Shown here piece by piece: positions 1 to 6,462 of a stretch of 7,173 nt of DNA. The position numbers were made by a program, and so were the translations under genes. The stretch comes from Cyclobacteriaceae bacterium. Lineage in GTDB: Bacteria; Bacteroidota; Bacteroidia; Cytophagales; Cyclobacteriaceae. The notes under the pieces are model-generated. The model had not been told where the DNA came from, did not search any database, and saw only the letters and a list, made by a program, of their open reading frames with translations. The stretch spans positions 1-7,173 of the forward strand of contig JALOMN010000072.1 of assembly GCA_025455445.1 (NCBI GenBank). The letters are read 5' to 3'. Within the stretch, counting starts at the first letter, position 1. Each line of letters begins with the position of its first letter.

Positions 1-1986
1 TTCGCTGAGCATAACTGCGATGGCGTGAAGCGTGAAGAACCAGCCGCGGGTTTGATCAACACCTTCGGCAATGAAATCAGCCGGGTAACTCTTTTCAAAA
101 ACTTCCTTATTCTCAAACGGATAATGCCACTGTGCATAAGGCATGGCCCCCGAATCAAACCACACGTCAATCAAATCGCTTTCGCGATACATAGGCTGAC
201 CGGAAGCACTCACCAAAATAATTTCGTCCACATAAGGGCGATGCAAGTCTTTCAACTCGATGCTGGATTCCGGATTCTGGATTCCGGATTTATTTGCCTT
301 TTCAATCTCAGATTTCAGTTGCCCGATAGAGCCAATACAAATTTCTTCCTTGCCGTCCTTCGTTCTCCAGATTGGCAGCGGTGTGCCCCAGTAACGTGAG
401 CGCGACAAGTTCCAGTCGACAAGATTTTCCAACCAGTTGCCAAAGCGACCTGTTCCGGTTGATTCCGGTTTCCAGTTGATGGTCTTGTTCAACTCCACCA
501 TTTTATCTTTCAATGCGGTGGTGCGGATAAACCAACTATCGAGTGGATAATATAACACCGGCTTATCCGTGCGCCAGCAATGCGGATAAGTGTGTTCGTA
601 TTTCTCTACTTTAAATGCCTTGTTCTCTTCTTTGAGAATGATGGAGATGATCACATCCGTGTTTTTATAATCAGGATTGGTTTCATCTTCATTGGTGTAA
701 TTCTTCACATAGAAGTCATCCGCGCCAAGCAGCTTGTGCGTTTTGATGCCGAACTTCTTCACGCCTTCGGCAAGTTTCTCACCGATTACAGAAATAAATT
801 TTCCTTTCTTGTCTACCGTAGGTACTTCATTGTCCTTTTCATCCTTAATTGTCAATGCAGGAATTCCATTTTGCTTGGCAACTTTGAAGTCATCTGCACC
901 AAATGTCGGTGACGTGTGCACCACGCCCGTACCATCTTCGGTAGTCACGAAGTCACCGGCAATCACCTGGAATGCCTTGTCAGCATCATAGAATGGTTGC
1001 AGGTATGGCATGAGTTGTTCGTAGCGGATGCCCACCAGATCTTTTCCGGTAAACTCCTTTACAACCTCAAAAGGAATATTCTTATCACCCGCTTTATAAT
1101 CTTCAATCTTCAAGTCTTTATTCTTATCAGAAAAATATTTTCCAACAAGATCTTTTGCCAGCACTACTGATATTGGTTTGAAGGTATAGGAATTGTAAGT
1201 ATTCACTTGCACATACTTAATCTTCTCGCCTACTGCCAATGCGGTATTAGAAGGTAACGTCCAGGGTGTGGTCGTCCATGCGAGTATCATCACATCGCCT
1301 TTCGGCTGACTGAACAAAAACTCTGACTTCGCATCGCGCTGCACTTTGAACTGTGCTACAATGGAAGTGTCTTTGACATCTTTATAACAACCGGGGAGGT
1401 TCAGTTCGTGTGAACTTAATCCGGTTCCTGCTGCTGGTGAATACGGTTGAATAGTGTAGCCTTTGTACAACAACTTTTTATCATACAATTGCTTCAATAT
1501 CCACCAAAGTGATTCAATGTATTCTTTCTCGTAGGTGATATAAGGTTTTTCAAGATCTACCCAATAGCCCATCTTCACGGTAAGATCATCCCACTGATCT
1601 TTATACTTCATCACCGTCTCGCGGCACTTCTTGTTGTAGTCCTCCACCGAAATTTTTCTTCCAATGTCATCTTTCGTGATGCCCAGTTCTTTTTCTACCT
1701 GAAGTTCTACAGGCAAGCCGTGCGTATCCCAGCCACCTTTGCGTTTTACCTGGTAGCCTTCCAACGTTTTGAAGCGGCAGAAAATATCCTTCACGGTGCG
1801 GGCCATCACGTGGTGAATACCCGGTGTACCATTAGCCGAAGGTGGGCCTTCATAGAATGTGAAAGTGGGGGCGCCTTCGCGCAACGTCACTGATTTTTCG
1901 AAAATTGATTCCTGCTTCCAGAAAGCCAATATATCATTAGCTACCTGGGCCAGGCTTAAATCCTTAACTTCTTTGTATTTGCTCAC
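1..1986 (-). CDS. ileS: Isoleucyl-tRNA synthetase, 5' part (runs off left edge)
   Basis: Class I aminoacyl-tRNA synthetase that charges tRNA-Ile with isoleucine in the cytoplasm and edits misactivated valine. The minus-strand frame is open for 662 codons to base 1. Visible in order: YEGPPSANG then GIHH at residues 56-59 (the HIGH signature position, here with first and third residues swapped), WDTHGLP (86-92), the CP1 editing domain with AWTTTPWTLPSN (236-247) and GTGVVHTSP followed by GADD (to 366), SRSRYWGTPLP (528-538), DVWFDSG (607-613) and EGVDQTRGWFF (641-651). The family has roughly 1,100 residues in Bacteroidota, so the KMSKS loop, anticodon-binding domain and C-terminus lie outside the window. 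An in-frame TAG at 2041-2043 limits the start. The only ATG, GTG or TTG between it and the conserved N-terminus is the GTG at 1984-1986, giving MSKYKEVKDL. A heptanucleotide repeat encodes residues 566-575. The exporter gene lies 91 bases upstream on the same strand. Confidence 0.97.
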   Translation of the reverse strand, partial: MSKYKEVKDLSLAQVANDILAFWKQESIFEKSVTLREGAPTFTFYEGPPSANGTPGIHHVMARTVKDIFCRFKTLEGYQVKRKGGWDTHGLPVELQVEKELGITKDDIGRKISVEDYNKKCRETVMKYKDQWDDLTVKMGYWVDLEKPYITYEKEYIESLWWILKQLYDKKLLYKGYTIQPYSPAAGTGLSSHELNLPGCYKDVKDTSIVAQFKVQRDAKSEFLFSQPKGDVMILAWTTTPWTLPSNTALAVGEKIKYVQVNTYNSYTFKPISVVLAKDLVGKYFSDKNKDLKIEDYKAGDKNIPFEVVKEFTGKDLVGIRYEQLMPYLQPFYDADKAFQVIAGDFVTTEDGTGVVHTSPTFGADDFKVAKQNGIPALTIKDEKDNEVPTVDKKGKFISVIGEKLAEGVKKFGIKTHKLLGADDFYVKNYTNEDETNPDYKNTDVIISIILKEENKAFKVEKYEHTYPHCWRTDKPVLYYPLDSWFIRTTALKDKMVELNKTINWKPESTGTGRFGNWLENLVDWNLSRSRYWGTPLPIWRTKDGKEEICIGSIGQLKSEIEKANKSGIQNPESSIELKDLHRPYVDEIILVSASGQPMYRESDLIDVWFDSGAMPYAQWHYPFENKEVFEKSYPADFIAEGVDQTRGWFFTLHAIAVMLSE
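263..290. repeat. 14-bp perfect tandem duplication (four heptamers) inside ileS
   Basis: The unit CTGGATTCCGGATT occurs twice back to back (263-276 and 277-290). Each unit is itself two heptamers, CTGGATT and CCGGATT, so the stretch is four copies of CYGGATT. It lies in the ileS frame and encodes SGIQNPESS-like residues between the SRSRYWG segment and DVWFDSG. The total of 28 bases is not a multiple of three, so gain or loss of a single heptamer would shift the frame. Confidence 0.9.
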
Positions 1987-2019
1987 TTCGCGTAAAAATA
2001 ATGGGGCGCAATTTAGGAC

Positions 2020-2047
2020 TTTTTGGGCACACCCTACACCCTAAAAA
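2020..2047. repeat. Short inverted repeat with a 7-bp tandem duplication in the ileS leader
   Basis: ACACCCT is repeated directly at 2029-2035 and 2036-2042. The same stretch can form a weak hairpin: TTTTTGGG (2020-2027) against CCC (2039-2041) and AAAAA (2043-2047), with one bulged T at 2042. It lies in the 91-base gap between the exporter stop and the ileS GTG start. A leader structure or weak terminator is possible, but the GC part of the stem is only three base pairs, so function is unproven. Confidence 0.35.
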
Positions 2048-2077
2048 TCAGTTAATTCAAGCTTAAAAAAGGCTTAT

Positions 2078-4492
2078 TTACTCTGCCGAACCTGCACGAT
2101 CGTGAATCTTAATCTTGCTCAGATCAATGGCGCGATCATCTTCCTCGCCATAGAAATTCGGGTCGATGTCGTCAATAGGCAAATGCTCTTTGGATTTCTT
2201 CGGCTTATCGAAGGTCATGATCAAAGCCGGCAACAAGAACAAGTTGGTAAACATCGAAATCACCAGTGTGGTACTGGTGAGAATACCCAACGCAATCGTA
2301 CCACCAAATGATGAGAATGCAAAAATGATGAAGCCTGCAAACAGCACGATGGAGGTGTAGATAATGCTTTTACCGGTTTCGAGGATGGACTCACTTACCG
2401 ATACAGGCACAAAGAAATTATTGGCAAACTGTTCCTGGCGATACTTGGCAAGGAAACGAATGGAGTTATCTACTGAAATGCCAAACGTGATACTAAAGAT
2501 CAGTGCGGTACTCGCTTTCAGCGGAATATCGAAATAACCCATCAGACCAGCCGTGATCATAAGCGCAAGTAAATTGGGAATCAATGAAATGATAATCATA
2601 CGCACGTTTGCAAAGAGGAAGGCCATGGAGAGTGTGATGAGAATAAACGCGAGCAACAAACTCTCTTGCAGGTTAGCGATTAAAAAGTTATTCCCTTTGA
2701 TAAAGATCTTGGTAGAACCCGTTACGGTTCCTGTAATATCAGTGCCATCGAAGGTTTGTTTCATGCGCGGTTCAATCACCTGGCTCACTAACGAATCGAG
2801 TTTCTTTGAACCAATGTCGGCAATCTGTAAAGAGATGCGCATCTTCTGATACGTGGAGTCAGCAAAAGATTTTAACAATCCACTCGCATCGGTTTGGCCT
2901 TTCATGTAGCGCAGAATAAAGCCTCGCTCCTGGTTGGTGGGCAGATCATATCGGTTGGGATTACCATTATAGTATGCCTGTTTAGAAGCTTTTACCAGAC
3001 TGATAACCGAAACCGGGCGCGAAACATAATCGATCGAATCAAGAAAATTTTCGAAGTCGTTAATCACGCGCAGGTTTTTTACATCCAGAATTCCTCTGCG
3101 CTTACCGGTGTCCACCATGATTTCCAGCGGCATAATGCCACTGAAGTTGGCTTCGAAGAAATGTAAATCTTTTTTAATCTGACTTTCTTCAGGGATGTCA
3201 TCAACTATGTATGATATTGACTGCAGGCGCTGCATGCCAAAGGCAGAAATCACCGCCAGCCCAATTGACACGGAATAAATAACCATGCGATGGCGATGCA
3301 CTGCAAGATCAGTTGCCACCACAAACTTGCCGAGAATTTTAAAATCAAGATGGCGAAGGTGTTTGGGTTTAGGCTCTGGCAACCACGCAAAAATACCGGG
3401 CATGATTACCAGGCTCACCACAAAGAGTACCATGATGTTGATGCCGGCCACAATCCCAAATTCACGCAGCACCATGATATCGGTTGATAGCAGAGTTAAA
3501 AATCCAATTGCTACTGTAAGATTCGTGAGGAAGGTGGCTAATCCCATTTTCTTCACCACAACAGCAATGGCCTTTTCTTTATCCTTTAGCTTTATATATT
3601 CCAGGTGATATTTATTCAGCAGATAGATTGCGTTGGTAATACCAATGGTTACAATCACCGGTGGAATCAATCCGGTCAATAATGAAATCTTATATCCGAA
3701 TAAGGCAAGGGAACCGAGAACCCATAATACCACCATGCCGATCACAATCATCGAGAACAACACCGCGCGGAATGACCGGAAAAATATAAACATAATGATG
3801 CCCGTGACTAAGGCAGACATCGCAAGAAAAATTTTCAACTCTTTGGCCACCTGCACTGCTACTACTGATCGCACAAAGGGCAACCCTGCATAACGCAATT
3901 CAATACCGGTTGCTTTTGTAAACTCCGTGCCGGCATGTACTATTCCATCAGTGACTTCAATTCTTCTTATAGAGTTGAGAAAATCCTTATTCATCGACAC
4001 GATCAACATCGTAGCGCCATTTGATTCATTCACCAACTGGCCCATGTAAAACTTCTGATCGCGGAATTCGAGCATTAAACTGTCTAACTCGCGCTGGCTC
4101 GTAGACCGTTTCGGGAATAAGTCGGCCATTACAAACTTTTCATTGGCCGTATCTTTCTGGATAATTTTAATGGACGGCAAACTCAGCACGCTGTTTACGC
4201 CAGGTACTGCCTTCAGTTTTTCACTCAACTGGCGAAACTGCTCAAAGTTTTCCGCTTTGAAAACCGCGCTATCTTTCAACCCTACAGCCACCACATTACC
4301 ATCTTCACCAAACTGTTCTTTAAACTTGTTAAGAAAGATTAAATCAGGATCCTTAGGTGGCACCGTGCGCGCAAAGTCATAACTCATCTCTACTTTGGTT
4401 GCGTAGTAGCCCATCACTAATGTAATGAGTCCAAGTGCTACCGTTAGTGACAATCGATAACGGAGAATAAATTGGGCTAATTTATCCCACAT
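2078..4492 (-). CDS. RND-superfamily (MMPL-type) membrane exporter
   Basis: An 804-residue inner-membrane protein with the two-fold layout of RND/MMPL exporters (predicted exporters of the COG1033 kind). Helix 1 is at about 15-31, a periplasmic domain at 33-217, and helices 2-6 at about 219-370. The second half repeats this: helix 7 at about 404-420, a second periplasmic domain at 421-608, and helices 8-12 at about 609-757, followed by a charged, acidic cytoplasmic tail (762-804). The second half carries GISVDNSIRFLAKYR (671-685), with Asp675 where RND pumps place the proton-relay acid. The matching first-half segment, GITNAIYLLNKY (284-295), has Thr286 instead. Such proteins use the proton gradient to move lipids or other hydrophobic cargo, but nothing here identifies the substrate. 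No membrane-fusion or outer-membrane partner is adjacent. The ATG at 4490-4492 follows an A-rich leader without a Shine-Dalgarno sequence. ileS lies downstream on the same strand. Confidence 0.9.
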   Translation of the reverse strand: MWDKLAQFILRYRLSLTVALGLITLVMGYYATKVEMSYDFARTVPPKDPDLIFLNKFKEQFGEDGNVVAVGLKDSAVFKAENFEQFRQLSEKLKAVPGVNSVLSLPSIKIIQKDTANEKFVMADLFPKRSTSQRELDSLMLEFRDQKFYMGQLVNESNGATMLIVSMNKDFLNSIRRIEVTDGIVHAGTEFTKATGIELRYAGLPFVRSVVAVQVAKELKIFLAMSALVTGIIMFIFFRSFRAVLFSMIVIGMVVLWVLGSLALFGYKISLLTGLIPPVIVTIGITNAIYLLNKYHLEYIKLKDKEKAIAVVVKKMGLATFLTNLTVAIGFLTLLSTDIMVLREFGIVAGINIMVLFVVSLVIMPGIFAWLPEPKPKHLRHLDFKILGKFVVATDLAVHRHRMVIYSVSIGLAVISAFGMQRLQSISYIVDDIPEESQIKKDLHFFEANFSGIMPLEIMVDTGKRRGILDVKNLRVINDFENFLDSIDYVSRPVSVISLVKASKQAYYNGNPNRYDLPTNQERGFILRYMKGQTDASGLLKSFADSTYQKMRISLQIADIGSKKLDSLVSQVIEPRMKQTFDGTDITGTVTGSTKIFIKGNNFLIANLQESLLLAFILITLSMAFLFANVRMIIISLIPNLLALMITAGLMGYFDIPLKASTALIFSITFGISVDNSIRFLAKYRQEQFANNFFVPVSVSESILETGKSIIYTSIVLFAGFIIFAFSSFGGTIALGILTSTTLVISMFTNLFLLPALIMTFDKPKKSKEHLPIDDIDPNFYGEEDDRAIDLSKIKIHDRAGSAE

Positions 4493-4519
4493 GACATAGC
4501 ATTTTTTTTAATAAGGGCT

Positions 4520-4527
4520 TAAAACTA
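4520..4527 (-). promoter_or_regulatory. Possible -7 promoter element of the exporter gene
   Basis: On the minus strand this reads TAGTTTTA, matching five of the six fixed positions of the Bacteroidota -7 element TAnnTTTG, 27 bases before the exporter ATG. No TTG is found at the expected -33 spacing. An independent promoter is expected here because a terminator lies just upstream, but this exact site is a weak call. Confidence 0.25.
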
Positions 4528-4607
4528 AGGATTTTTACCATGATTTTAACTTACCGAACTCATTTTGGATGATGATCCCGGAGAGAGTTTTATTGTCGGT
4601 CCAAAAC

Positions 4608-4637
4608 AAAACGGAGCGGCACTTACCACTCCGTTTT
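4608..4637. terminator. Bidirectional rho-independent terminator after lpd
   Basis: A perfect 9-bp inverted repeat, AAAACGGAG (4608-4616) and CTCCGTTTT (4629-4637), encloses a 12-base loop. Read on the minus strand, the direction of lpd, the stem is followed by TTTTGTTTTGG. Read on the plus strand it is followed by a T run ending at 4638. It sits 64 bases beyond the lpd stop and 116 bases before the exporter start, so it should separate lpd from the exporter-ileS transcript. Confidence 0.8.
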
Positions 4638-4642
4638 TCATT

Positions 4643-4690
4643 AGGCGTCAGAACGAAATGTTTGTCCGCGGTAATATCGGTCACACGCCT
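4643..4690. repeat. Inverted repeat just after the lpd stop codon
   Basis: AGGCGT (4643-4648) and ACGCCT (4685-4690) are perfect complements separated by 36 bases that include a CCGCGG palindrome. The outer stem starts 11 bases past the lpd stop and precedes the strong terminator, so the lpd 3' untranslated region may fold into two stems. Six base pairs with a long loop could arise by chance. Confidence 0.3.
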
Positions 4691-4700
4691 TAATAAAATA

Positions 4701-6092
4701 TTAAAGATGAATCACTTCACCATAAGCAGCTGCGGCCGCTTCCATAATGGCTTCACTCATGGTTGGATGAGGATGCACGGTCTTAATGATTTCATGACCC
4801 GTGGTTTCCAGCTTGCGCGCAGTTACTACACCGGCAATCATTTCTGTTACGTTAGCACCAATCATGTGAGCACCTAAAAATTCACCATACTTGGCATCGA
4901 AGATTACTTTTACAAAACCATCGGATGCCCCTGCTGCTTTGGCCTTGCCGGATGCGGTGAACGGAAACTTACCTACTTTAATCTGGTAGCCTGCCTTCTT
5001 CGCGGCTTCCTCAGTATAACCTACCGATGCAATCTCCGGAGAGCAATAGGTACAGCCTGGAATATTGTTATAATCCAACGGTTGTGGATGATGACCCGCT
5101 ATTTTCTCTACACAGATAATTCCTTCTGCAGAAGCCACGTGAGCCAGCGCCTGACCTTTTACGATATCACCAATCGCATACACGTTGGGTACATTGGTTT
5201 TATAATAATCGTCAACAATTACTTTTCCCTTTTCAGTCTTCACGCCTACTTCTTCAAGGCCAAGCCCTTCCAGGTTGGTGGCCACACCTACTGCTGAAAG
5301 CACCACATCGGCTTCCATTTTTACTTCCCCTGTCGGTGTCTTTACAGTTGCTACGCAACCCTTACCGGAGGTATCTACTTTAGTGACCTCAGAGTTCGTA
5401 AAGATGTTGATGCCAGCTTTCTTAAACGACTTCTCCAATTGCTTGGAAACCTCTTCATCCTCCACAGGCACAATGCGCGGAAGGAATTCCACAATCGTTA
5501 CTTCCGTGCCCATCGTGTTATAGAAATACGCGAACTCAACTCCGATTGCACCTGAACCCACAACCAACAACTTCTTCGGTTGTTGTGGCAATACCATCGC
5601 TTCGCGATAACCAATGATTTTCTTTCCATCAAGAGGCATGGCAGGCAGTTCGCGTGAGCGACCACCGGTTGCCAGGATGATGTGCTTAGCATCGTAATCC
5701 GTTTTCTTTCCGGCAGCATCCGTTACTTCTACCTTGTTACCCTTCTTCAGTTTACCGAAGCCGGCAATCTGATCGATCTTATTTTTCTTAAAAAGAAACT
5801 GCACGCCTTTGCTCATGCTGGCAGCTACATCGCGGCTGCGTTTTATTACTGAAGCGAAATCAGCGGATGAATCCTTTACGCTGATACCGTAATCAGATGC
5901 ATGCTTGATATATTCAAACACATTGGCGCTCTTTAATAAAGCTTTGGTAGGAATACAACCCCAGTTGAGGCAGACACCGCCCAACTCAGCTTTTTCAACT
6001 ACACCCACTTTCATGCCCAGTTGAGATGCGCGAATTGCAGCTACATACCCACCCGGGCCACTGCCAATGACAATCAAATCGTAATTAGCCAT
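4701..6092 (-). CDS. lpd: Dihydrolipoyl dehydrogenase (E3)
   Basis: A cytoplasmic FAD flavoprotein that reoxidises dihydrolipoyl groups with NAD+. It serves pyruvate and 2-oxoglutarate (or branched-chain) dehydrogenase complexes and the glycine cleavage H protein. It has 463 residues, the usual family length. Visible elements: FAD-binding GSGPGG (10-15); redox disulfide in GGVCLNWGCIPTK with Cys41 and Cys46; ATGG (141-144); NAD-binding GSGAIGVEFAYF (179-190) followed by VE (201-202); second FAD motif YAIGD (305-309); and a C-terminal dimer interface with HPHPTMSE, giving the catalytic pair His442 and Glu447. All key residues are present, which separates it from glutathione and mercuric reductases. 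The start ATG at 6090-6092 fits the family N-terminus (MANYDLIVIG). It appears to be a single-gene unit: no E1 or E2 gene is adjacent, a terminator follows, and a -7-like promoter element lies close upstream. Confidence 0.98.
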   Translation of the reverse strand: MANYDLIVIGSGPGGYVAAIRASQLGMKVGVVEKAELGGVCLNWGCIPTKALLKSANVFEYIKHASDYGISVKDSSADFASVIKRSRDVAASMSKGVQFLFKKNKIDQIAGFGKLKKGNKVEVTDAAGKKTDYDAKHIILATGGRSRELPAMPLDGKKIIGYREAMVLPQQPKKLLVVGSGAIGVEFAYFYNTMGTEVTIVEFLPRIVPVEDEEVSKQLEKSFKKAGINIFTNSEVTKVDTSGKGCVATVKTPTGEVKMEADVVLSAVGVATNLEGLGLEEVGVKTEKGKVIVDDYYKTNVPNVYAIGDIVKGQALAHVASAEGIICVEKIAGHHPQPLDYNNIPGCTYCSPEIASVGYTEEAAKKAGYQIKVGKFPFTASGKAKAAGASDGFVKVIFDAKYGEFLGAHMIGANVTEMIAGVVTARKLETTGHEIIKTVHPHPTMSEAIMEAAAAAYGEVIHL

Positions 6093-6115
6093 ATACTGTT
6101 TGTTAAAATTTGGCT

Positions 6116-6123
6116 CAAATATA
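6116..6123 (-). promoter_or_regulatory. Probable lpd promoter, -7 element
   Basis: The minus strand reads TATATTTG, an exact match to the Bacteroidota sigma-A -7 consensus TAnnTTTG, ending 23 bases before the lpd ATG. That would give a short leader. No TTG is present at 19 bases upstream, so the -33 half is not supported. On the opposite strand, TAGTTTGG at 6159-6166 is a weaker match that could serve the divergent small gene. Confidence 0.45.
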
Positions 6124-6205
6124 AGGGTAGCGATTCATTTTACCTGATATCCTAAATCTAGTTTGGAAGTTTAATTGTTTTTGAAATCGGCATTAAAATC
6201 CTCAT

Positions 6206-6220
6206 TTTTGAAGCTCAAAA
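6206..6220. promoter_or_regulatory. Palindrome touching the start of the antitoxin-like gene
   Basis: TTTTGA (6206-6211) and TCAAAA (6215-6220) form a perfect inverted repeat around AGC, and the last A is the first base of the ATG. Antitoxins often repress their own genes through small palindromes near the start, so an operator is conceivable. Arms this short and AT-rich also occur by chance. Confidence 0.25.
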
Positions 6221-6420
6221 TGAAATCAATCAAGAAGAAATACATTGTCAACGAGCGGAATGAAAAAGTAGCCGTTCAGCTAGACATAAAGACTTTTGAA
6301 AAGATTGAGAATGCTTTAGAGGACGCATTCATGGCAAGTCTAATTTCAAAGAATAGTTCATCAGATAGATTGTCGTTAGAAGAGTCAAAATCAGTGTACT
6401 TTTCGTACCACAAAGCCTAA
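6220..6420 (+). CDS. Small antitoxin-like protein, no toxin beside it
   Basis: A 66-residue protein beginning MKSIKKKYIVNERNEKVAVQ. The pattern YIV-x-E-x4-VAVQLDIKTFEKIENALED (a beta hairpin followed by an amphipathic helix), then an acidic LSLEESKSVYF segment, resembles minimal Phd/YefM-like or RelB-partner antitoxins that often precede RelE/ParE toxins in Bacteroidota. That resemblance is from memory and pattern. The product could equally be a stand-alone regulator of unknown role. The ATG at 6220 is preferred over a TTG at 6175, because the extra 15 residues show no family pattern. Composition differs from its neighbours: bases 6241-6420 are about 37% GC, against about 45-50% in sampled fabG stretches, hinting at acquisition. 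The expected toxin is missing: a seven-codon ATG frame follows directly, then fabG starts 42 bases after the stop. Confidence 0.7.
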   Translation: MKSIKKKYIVNERNEKVAVQLDIKTFEKIENALEDAFMASLISKNSSSDRLSLEESKSVYFSYHKA

Positions 6421-6444
6421 ATGGCAAGAAGAAACTCAAAGTAA
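6421..6444 (+). other. Seven-codon frame abutting the antitoxin-like stop
   Basis: The bases TAAATG join the stop of the small gene to a new ATG, giving MARRNSK and then TAA. Zero-distance stop-to-start joins are typical of antitoxin-toxin pairs, so this may be the stub of a lost second cistron. It may also be chance, since the frame is too short to support translation. Confidence 0.15.
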
Positions 6445-6462
6445 TTTTTTAATAAACACAGA

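Noticed and set aside
25..1170. Open plus-strand frames of 84-124 codons
   Set aside because: They lie wholly antisense to ileS, whose frame carries unmistakable synthetase motifs, and their products show no recognisable domain.
2061..2076. AAGC/GCTT arms after the exporter stop as its terminator
   Set aside because: The stem is only four base pairs with an A-rich loop. It is too weak to call, and co-transcription into ileS remains possible.
2102..4382. Several plus-strand frames of 60-110 codons across the exporter gene
   Set aside because: They are antisense shadows of the exporter, with low-complexity products and no leader or family resemblance.
5498..5719. A 73-codon minus-strand frame inside lpd
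   Set aside because: It is an alternative frame of the lpd coding sequence, with no independent signal.
6175..6219. N-terminal extension of the antitoxin-like protein from a TTG at 6175
   Set aside because: The 15 extra residues (FLKSALKSSFLKL-like) show no family pattern, while the ATG at 6220 gives the expected short lysine-rich lead into YIVNERN.
6398..6410. GTAC-N5-GTAC repeat near the end of the antitoxin-like gene as an operator
   Set aside because: It is only two self-complementary tetramers inside coding sequence, too little to support a site.
6394..6452. Frameshifted tail of the antitoxin-like gene, reading ...SLNGKKKLKVIF and then stop in another frame
   Set aside because: The lysine-rich ending looks protein-like, but the existing frame already ends in a plausible YHKA terminus. 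Without an alignment there is no reason to assume an indel.
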